DNA of 16,929 bases. It comes from Candidatus Aenigmatarchaeota archaeon (lineage in GTDB: Archaea; Aenigmatarchaeota; Aenigmatarchaeia; QMZP01). The DNA lies in the NCBI GenBank assembly GCA_015520105.1, contig WAQT01000055.1:1-16929 (forward strand). The letters run 5' to 3'. The notes beneath the pieces were generated by a model. It searched no databases. It was not told the origin of the DNA and saw only the letters and a list, made by a program, of their open reading frames with translations. Made by a program: the position numbers and the translations under genes. How positions within the stretch are numbered: position 1 is the stretch's first letter; each line of letters starts with the position of its first letter. Of this stretch, positions 14,201 through 16,929 are shown piece by piece.

Positions 14201-14437
14201 TCATAAATATATGTTAAGGCCGCAGGATATGTCTTCTTTATACATCTCTTTCGCCTCTCTAAGAATACCGGACAGCCTTTCGTCTGTAACCACTCCTTCC
14301 TTAAGACTCTCTGATATATAGAACATTACCTTCCTCTCCGAATCCGAGAAATCTTCTGAATCACCAATCAATCCATCAAAAACAAAACTTACTCCGTCTT
14401 TTCCGTATATGCACCTGAGGTTTATTTCAATTCTCAT
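14201..14437 (-). CDS. Small unrecognised protein
   Basis: 78 residues, MRIEINLRC at the start and CGLNIYL at the end. I do not recognise a family. It shows a beta strand (RIEINLRCIY), another (GVSFVFDGLI), then two charged helices (SDSERKVMFYISESLKEG and DERLSGILREAKEMYKED), a compact alpha/beta build. The ATG at 14437 lies about 25 bp from TTTAAG/CTTAAAT (14458-14466), fitting a leaderless transcript; an upstream TTG at 14476 is inside the promoter and unlikely. Composition is typical of the region, and a promoter at the right place supports a real gene. Confidence 0.6.
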   Translation of the reverse strand: MRIEINLRCIYGKDGVSFVFDGLIGDSEDFSDSERKVMFYISESLKEGVVTDERLSGILREAKEMYKEDISCGLNIYL

Positions 14438-14457
14438 GCTTTCTAATTGCAGGCAAA

Positions 14458-14466
14458 CATTTAAGT
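14458..14466 (-). promoter_or_regulatory. TATA-like element of the small gene 14201-14437
   Basis: The minus strand reads AACTTAAATG, centred about 25 bp before the ATG at 14437. A TTATAAAC stretch lies just upstream and is an alternative about 10 bp further away. Confidence 0.4.
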
Positions 14467-14499
14467 TTATAACCAAAAAACCCGGATGCTACCGATAAT

Positions 14500-14508
14500 C
14501 TTTTAAAG
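14500..14508 (+). promoter_or_regulatory. Candidate TATA box of the ribosomal operon
   Basis: CTTTTAAAG would place the transcript start near 14530, before the leader fold. A second candidate, CTATATAG (14519-14526), would start transcription near 14548, inside the fold. The first choice keeps the whole leader structure in the message. Confidence 0.4.
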
Positions 14509-14535
14509 CCCTCATTAACTATATAGTTGATATTC

Positions 14536-14575
14536 AACCTAATGAGTGCGCGCTGACGCGCGGCCTGAACAGGTT
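14536..14575 (+). promoter_or_regulatory. Kink-turn-like leader of the L7Ae message
   Basis: AACCT (14536-14540) pairs with AGGTT (14571-14575). Inside it, AATGA (14541-14545) faces CTGA (14565-14568), giving GA against GA, the tandem sheared pairs of a kink-turn, with a 3-nt AAU bulge on one side. The inner helix is GCGCG (14548-14552) with CGCGC (14557-14561) and a CUGA loop. Two extra bases (14569-14570) make the fit imperfect. L7Ae binds kink-turns, and binding of its own leader has been reported in Sulfolobus, so feedback control is likely. The ribosome-binding site GGAGG follows at 14579. Confidence 0.5.
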
Positions 14576-14591
14576 ACAGGAGGGGATGAGA

Positions 14592-14966
14592 ATGCCAGCT
14601 TTCGTGAAATTCGAGACACCAAAGGAACTGTCGGACAAGGCGCTTGAGGCGGTCACTGTCGCAAAGGCGTCCGGAAAGCTCAGGAAGGGAGTGAACGAGA
14701 CCACAAAGGCTATAGAAAGGGGAATCGCAAAACTTGTTGTCATGGCAACGGACGTGCAGCCCGAGGAGATTCTGATGCACGTGCCCATAATATGCGACGA
14801 GAAGAAGGTTCCTTACGTCTATGTTCCTTCCAAGAACGAGCTTGGCAAGGCCTCTGGAATCGATGTCCCGACCTCGGCAGTAGCGATAGTTGAGGAGGGA
14901 GAGTCCAAGAACCTTGTTGCTGACATAGCATCAAAGGTGGCTGAACTGAAGAAGCAATCGTCTTAA
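14592..14966 (+). CDS. rpl7ae: Ribosomal protein L7Ae
   Basis: 124 residues, the usual L7Ae size. It binds kink-turns and in archaea works in the large ribosomal subunit, box C/D and H/ACA RNPs and RNase P. The RNA-binding signature is GVNETTKAIERG (33-44), followed by LVVMATDVQP and YVYVPSKNELGKASG (75-89). Two ATGs compete. 14586 abuts the ribosome-binding site, while 14592 lies 8 bases after GGAGG (14579-14583) and gives MPAFVKFE, matching orthologs, so the latter is chosen. First gene of the L7Ae-S28e-L24e operon, behind a kink-turn-like leader. Confidence 0.96.
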   Translation: MPAFVKFETPKELSDKALEAVTVAKASGKLRKGVNETTKAIERGIAKLVVMATDVQPEEILMHVPIICDEKKVPYVYVPSKNELGKASGIDVPTSAVAIVEEGESKNLVADIASKVAELKKQSS

Positions 14967-14985
14967 CAAACGTCTGAGTGAGAGA

Positions 14986-15186
14986 ATGGCAACGCCTGCG
15001 GAGATTGTCCAGATTATGGGAAGGTCGGGAGTGAAGGGAGTGAGCAGGGTCAGATGCAGGGTTGTCGACGGGCCTGACAAGGGAAAGATACTCACTAGAA
15101 ATGTGATAGGCCCCGTAAAGAAAGGAGACGTGATACTTCTCAAGGAAACCGCTATGGACAGCGTGGGAAAAATACAGGAGAGATAA
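14986..15186 (+). CDS. rps28e: Ribosomal protein S28e
   Basis: 66 residues with the S28e OB-fold sequence: IVQIMGRSGVKGVSRVRCRVVDGPDKGKILTRNVIGPVKKGDVILL, ending in the basic ...IQER tail. A small-subunit protein near the mRNA exit. It lies 19 bp after L7Ae, with GAGTGAG before the ATG as a ribosome-binding site, and 1 bp before L24e. This gene order is standard in many archaea. Confidence 0.95.
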   Translation: MATPAEIVQIMGRSGVKGVSRVRCRVVDGPDKGKILTRNVIGPVKKGDVILLKETAMDSVGKIQER

Positions 15187-15187
15187 C

Positions 15188-15367
15188 ATGGCGAAATGCT
15201 CTTTCTGCGGAGATGCAATACCCAAGGGAAGGGGAAAGATGCTCGTGAAGAACGACGGCAGGATTCTTCATTTCTGCAACTCCAAGTGCGACAAGAACTT
15301 CCATCTCGGCAGGCAGGGCAAGAAGACAAGATGGACTGCAGTGTTCAGGAAGACGAAGGCTTCCTGA
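15188..15367 (+). CDS. rpl24e: Ribosomal protein L24e
   Basis: A 59-residue zinc-ribbon protein, short enough to be lost by a length cut-off. It starts MAKCSFCGDAIPKGRGKM. The zinc ligands are C4, C7, C30 and C34 (HFCNSKCDKNF), followed by the typical LGRQGKKTRWTAVFRKTK. Its ATG follows the S28e stop by one base, inside AGAGATAAC. In many archaea this operon continues with nucleoside diphosphate kinase and IF2; here the next gene is convergent, so those genes lie elsewhere. 13 bp separate its stop from the end of dphB. Confidence 0.94.
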   Translation: MAKCSFCGDAIPKGRGKMLVKNDGRILHFCNSKCDKNFHLGRQGKKTRWTAVFRKTKAS

Positions 15368-15380
15368 CGCCGGTCTGGTC

Positions 15381-16118
15381 TCATACCCTCTTTGTCTCCA
15401 GAAACTCCTTTTCAAAGAACTGGATTTTGCCGGGGATTATTATGACAGCCGGAGGAGGAAGCTCTTCTTTCATCGCTTTCTCAACGCTCCCGAACACTAT
15501 CCTCTGGCCTTCCGAGCCAATCTTCGATGCTGCTATTATCTCGCTCTTCCTGCTGATAATCCCTTTTCCCTTCTCCTTCTCAATCCCAAGAAGAAGGGAG
15601 AGACCCTCGGCCGCGCTCATTCCTATGTCCAGAAGCACGAGGGTGTGCAGTCCCTGCTCCCTATTCCTTGCGATGTCATCGTAATAGGAGGTGGGCCTGT
15701 AACCCTCGGAGGGAGAAACCAGAGTAACGGTCCTTCCGAATCCGTAGAGTCCAAGACCGCACTCCGAGACAGCGGTGTATATGGAGGATGAGTGGATGAC
15801 CTCCGCTTTCACGCCAATCTTGGCCGCCTCGAGAAGCAGCTGGTGGTGCGTGGTTGCTGCCAGAGGGTCTCCGGGAACAAGCACAACCACGTCCCTCTCC
15901 TTCGCCTCCTTCACAATCCTTTCAGAGCCCTCCTCCATATCCCCTCTCTCAAGAACGCGTATGTCCTTGCCTGTCATGTCTGAGAGAGACTTGAGGTCCC
16001 CTCCCCACTTCGCGGTGTAGAGCTCCGCGTACACCGAATCGCTGTTCCTGCACGCCTCAAGCCCCTTAAGGGAGATGTCCTTCTCGTCCCATAATCCAAG
16101 GCCAATGAGATAAAGCAT
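15381..16118 (-). CDS. dphB: Diphthine synthase (DphB/Dph5)
   Basis: 245 residues. The enzyme uses S-adenosylmethionine to trimethylate the amino group of the modified histidine of elongation factor 2, a step of diphthamide synthesis, found only in archaea and eukaryotes. Tetrapyrrole-methylase fold: MLYLIGLGLWDEKDISLKGL at the start, the SAM-binding PGDPLAATTHH (82-92), then VIHSSSIYTAV (108-117) and GLYGFG (123-128), all strongly conserved in DphB. TATA box about 25 bp before the ATG (minus strand), shared in position with the divergent rhomboid gene. Confidence 0.96.
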   Translation of the reverse strand: MLYLIGLGLWDEKDISLKGLEACRNSDSVYAELYTAKWGGDLKSLSDMTGKDIRVLERGDMEEGSERIVKEAKERDVVVLVPGDPLAATTHHQLLLEAAKIGVKAEVIHSSSIYTAVSECGLGLYGFGRTVTLVSPSEGYRPTSYYDDIARNREQGLHTLVLLDIGMSAAEGLSLLLGIEKEKGKGIISRKSEIIAASKIGSEGQRIVFGSVEKAMKEELPPPAVIIIPGKIQFFEKEFLETKRV

Positions 16119-16137
16119 GAAATCAGTATGGCGATTC

Positions 16138-16145
16138 TTTATATA
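16138..16145. promoter_or_regulatory. Shared TATA box between dphB and the rhomboid gene
   Basis: TTTATATA reads TATATAAA on the minus strand. Its centre is about 25 bp before the dphB ATG (16118). For the rhomboid it predicts a transcript start near 16168, about 20 bases before the chosen ATG (16190), leaving room for AGGATGAT as ribosome-binding site. One box for two divergent genes is the simplest reading. Confidence 0.5.
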
Positions 16146-16189
16146 TTCTTTTGGCCATTCTTATTCCAACGCGCATCAGGATGATATCC

Positions 16190-16837
16190 ATGAGAGTGAC
16201 ATACGCGATTCTTGCGATAACAATTCTTGCTTTCATCGGACAATCGATAAGCTATTCCCTCTACTGTCCCGGCCCGCAATGTATAGAGGGAGCGGACCCT
16301 TTCACTTACCAGTTCTCACTCGTCCCTTCAGAGGCGATACTTCATGGTCATGTCTGGCAGTTCGTGACGTACATGTTCATGCATGGCGGAGCTTTCCACA
16401 TAATGTTCAACATGTTTGTCCTCCTGATATTCGGCGGCGTTGTGGAGCAGGCACTGGGGGAGAAGAGGTTTCTTGCGCTCTACCTGATTTCAGGCATTGG
16501 CGGAGCCCTTATGCATATTGGTCTGACAGGAATATCCGATGTCGTGATGCTCGGCGCCTCTGGAGCAATATTCGGAGTCCTTGCCGCGTACGGGTTCATG
16601 TTCCCATCCAGCAGAATAATAATATTCCCCATACCGGTCCCGCTTCCGAGCTGGATAGCTATAATAGCGATAGCCGGACTCCAGTTTCTTTTCGGGTTCT
16701 TCAACCTTGAGGAGGGGATAGCGAATTTCGGTCACCTCGGCGGCATAGTGACAGGAGCTATTCTCACGTGGTTCTGGAGAAGGCGCAGGCCGAGAAGCCG
16801 CCATGAAAGGATGGCGTACGAATTTTTCTGGCAATAA
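16190..16837 (+). CDS. Rhomboid family intramembrane serine protease
   Basis: 215 residues with about six membrane segments. Catalytic signs: S124 in GASGAIFG, H182 in NFGHLGG, and H65-x4-H70-x3-N74 in MHGGAFHIMFN, the oxyanion-site motif. These make an active intramembrane protease likely; its substrates are unknown. The basic tail (RRRRPRSRHER) is cytosolic. ATG 16190 has AGGATGAT just upstream; ATG 16181 is the alternative, and the TTG at 16151 lies before the predicted transcript start. The last codons (TGG CAA TAA) fall inside the first copy of the 40-bp repeat, so the natural C-terminus may have been altered by the repeat. Confidence 0.93.
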   Translation: MRVTYAILAITILAFIGQSISYSLYCPGPQCIEGADPFTYQFSLVPSEAILHGHVWQFVTYMFMHGGAFHIMFNMFVLLIFGGVVEQALGEKRFLALYLISGIGGALMHIGLTGISDVVMLGASGAIFGVLAAYGFMFPSSRIIIFPIPVPLPSWIAIIAIAGLQFLFGFFNLEEGIANFGHLGGIVTGAILTWFWRRRRPRSRHERMAYEFFWQ

Positions 16838-16870
16838 CAGCTTTTTAGAGCTACCGCTTCTGCAAAAAGC
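16831..16870. repeat. 40-bp direct repeat with hairpin, copy 1
   Basis: Identical to 16890-16929. It contains an inverted repeat: AACAGCTTTTT (16836-16846) pairs perfectly with AAAAAGCTGTT (16864-16874), and inside it AGA pairs with TCT and GC with GC around the loop TACC. The copy overlaps the end of the rhomboid gene and provides its TAA stop (16835-16837). It could act as a terminator, a mobile hairpin element, a satellite unit or the edge of a repeat array. With only two copies I cannot tell. Confidence 0.8.
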
Positions 16871-16889
16871 TGTTGGGCAAAAACCACCT

Positions 16890-16929
16890 GCAATAACAGC
16901 TTTTTAGAGCTACCGCTTCTGCAAAAAGC
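16890..16929. repeat. 40-bp direct repeat, copy 2, at the window end
   Basis: Exact copy of 16831-16870, 59 bp downstream, separated by 19 bp (16871-16889) that do not resemble the sequence before copy 1. The window ends exactly where the shared 40 bp end, inside the right arm of the hairpin, as when an assembler stops in a repeat. Confidence 0.8.

Noticed and set aside
15196..15684. Plus-strand frame of 162 codons over L24e and dphB
   Set aside because: It reads L24e out of frame and dphB in antisense; both are well supported genes.
16831..16929. CRISPR array
   Set aside because: Only two copies and a 19-bp gap, shorter than normal spacers; no cas gene in the window; copy 1 overlaps a coding end. 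Left open as a repeat of unknown type.

Overview
This window is archaeal chromosome. The signs are aIF5A with a hypusine-site loop, the L7Ae-S28e-L24e ribosomal cluster, diphthine synthase, Hel308, a stand-alone TsaC/Sua5 domain, an NcsA/TtuA-type tRNA thiolase, a GG-ended ubiquitin-like sulfur carrier, and TATA boxes about 25-28 bp upstream of most first genes. Many transcripts look leaderless. Base composition is moderate, with heavy use of AGG/AGA and ATA codons. I cannot name the lineage with confidence. The window looks like a contig end, because it stops inside the second copy of a repeat.

Layout: (1) 1-1088, a cut-off MFS transporter and aIF5A, divergent around one palindromic TATA element. 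(2) 1120-2063, a HEPN/MNT pair resembling a type VII toxin-antitoxin, with a winged-helix domain fused to the nucleotidyltransferase. (3) 2133-2588, a single-domain PAS protein. (4) 2620-4399, a minus-strand operon of ubiquitin-like carrier, HAD phosphatase and NcsA/TtuA, probably for tRNA 2-thiolation. (5) 4450-4815, a CxxCxxCC cluster protein, divergent from (6) 4881-5128, a tRNA-Ser(CGA) gene whose T-loop is interrupted by a 164-nt structured intron. (7) 5207-5878, an AT-rich orphan membrane protein. (8) 6039-7955, TsaC, an M24 peptidase and a PRC-barrel protein. (9) 8018-10165, Hel308. (10) 10253-14200, leuS followed by two paralogous small membrane proteins and a DUF2284 protein, all joined by ATGA overlaps. 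(11) 14201-14437, a small unknown. (12) 14592-15367, L7Ae, S28e and L24e behind a leader with a kink-turn-like fold. (13) 15381-16118, DphB, and 16190-16837, a rhomboid protease, divergent around a shared TATA box. (14) 16831-16929, two copies of a 40-bp hairpin repeat that supplies the rhomboid stop codon.

Functionally the window is dominated by translation and its modifications: hypusine (aIF5A), s2U/s2T thiolation, t6A, leucylation, diphthamide, tRNA-Ser and ribosomal proteins. The most unusual items are the large T-loop tRNA intron, the contig-end hairpin repeat, the kink-turn-like leader of L7Ae, and the internally repeated membrane-protein pair in the leuS operon.
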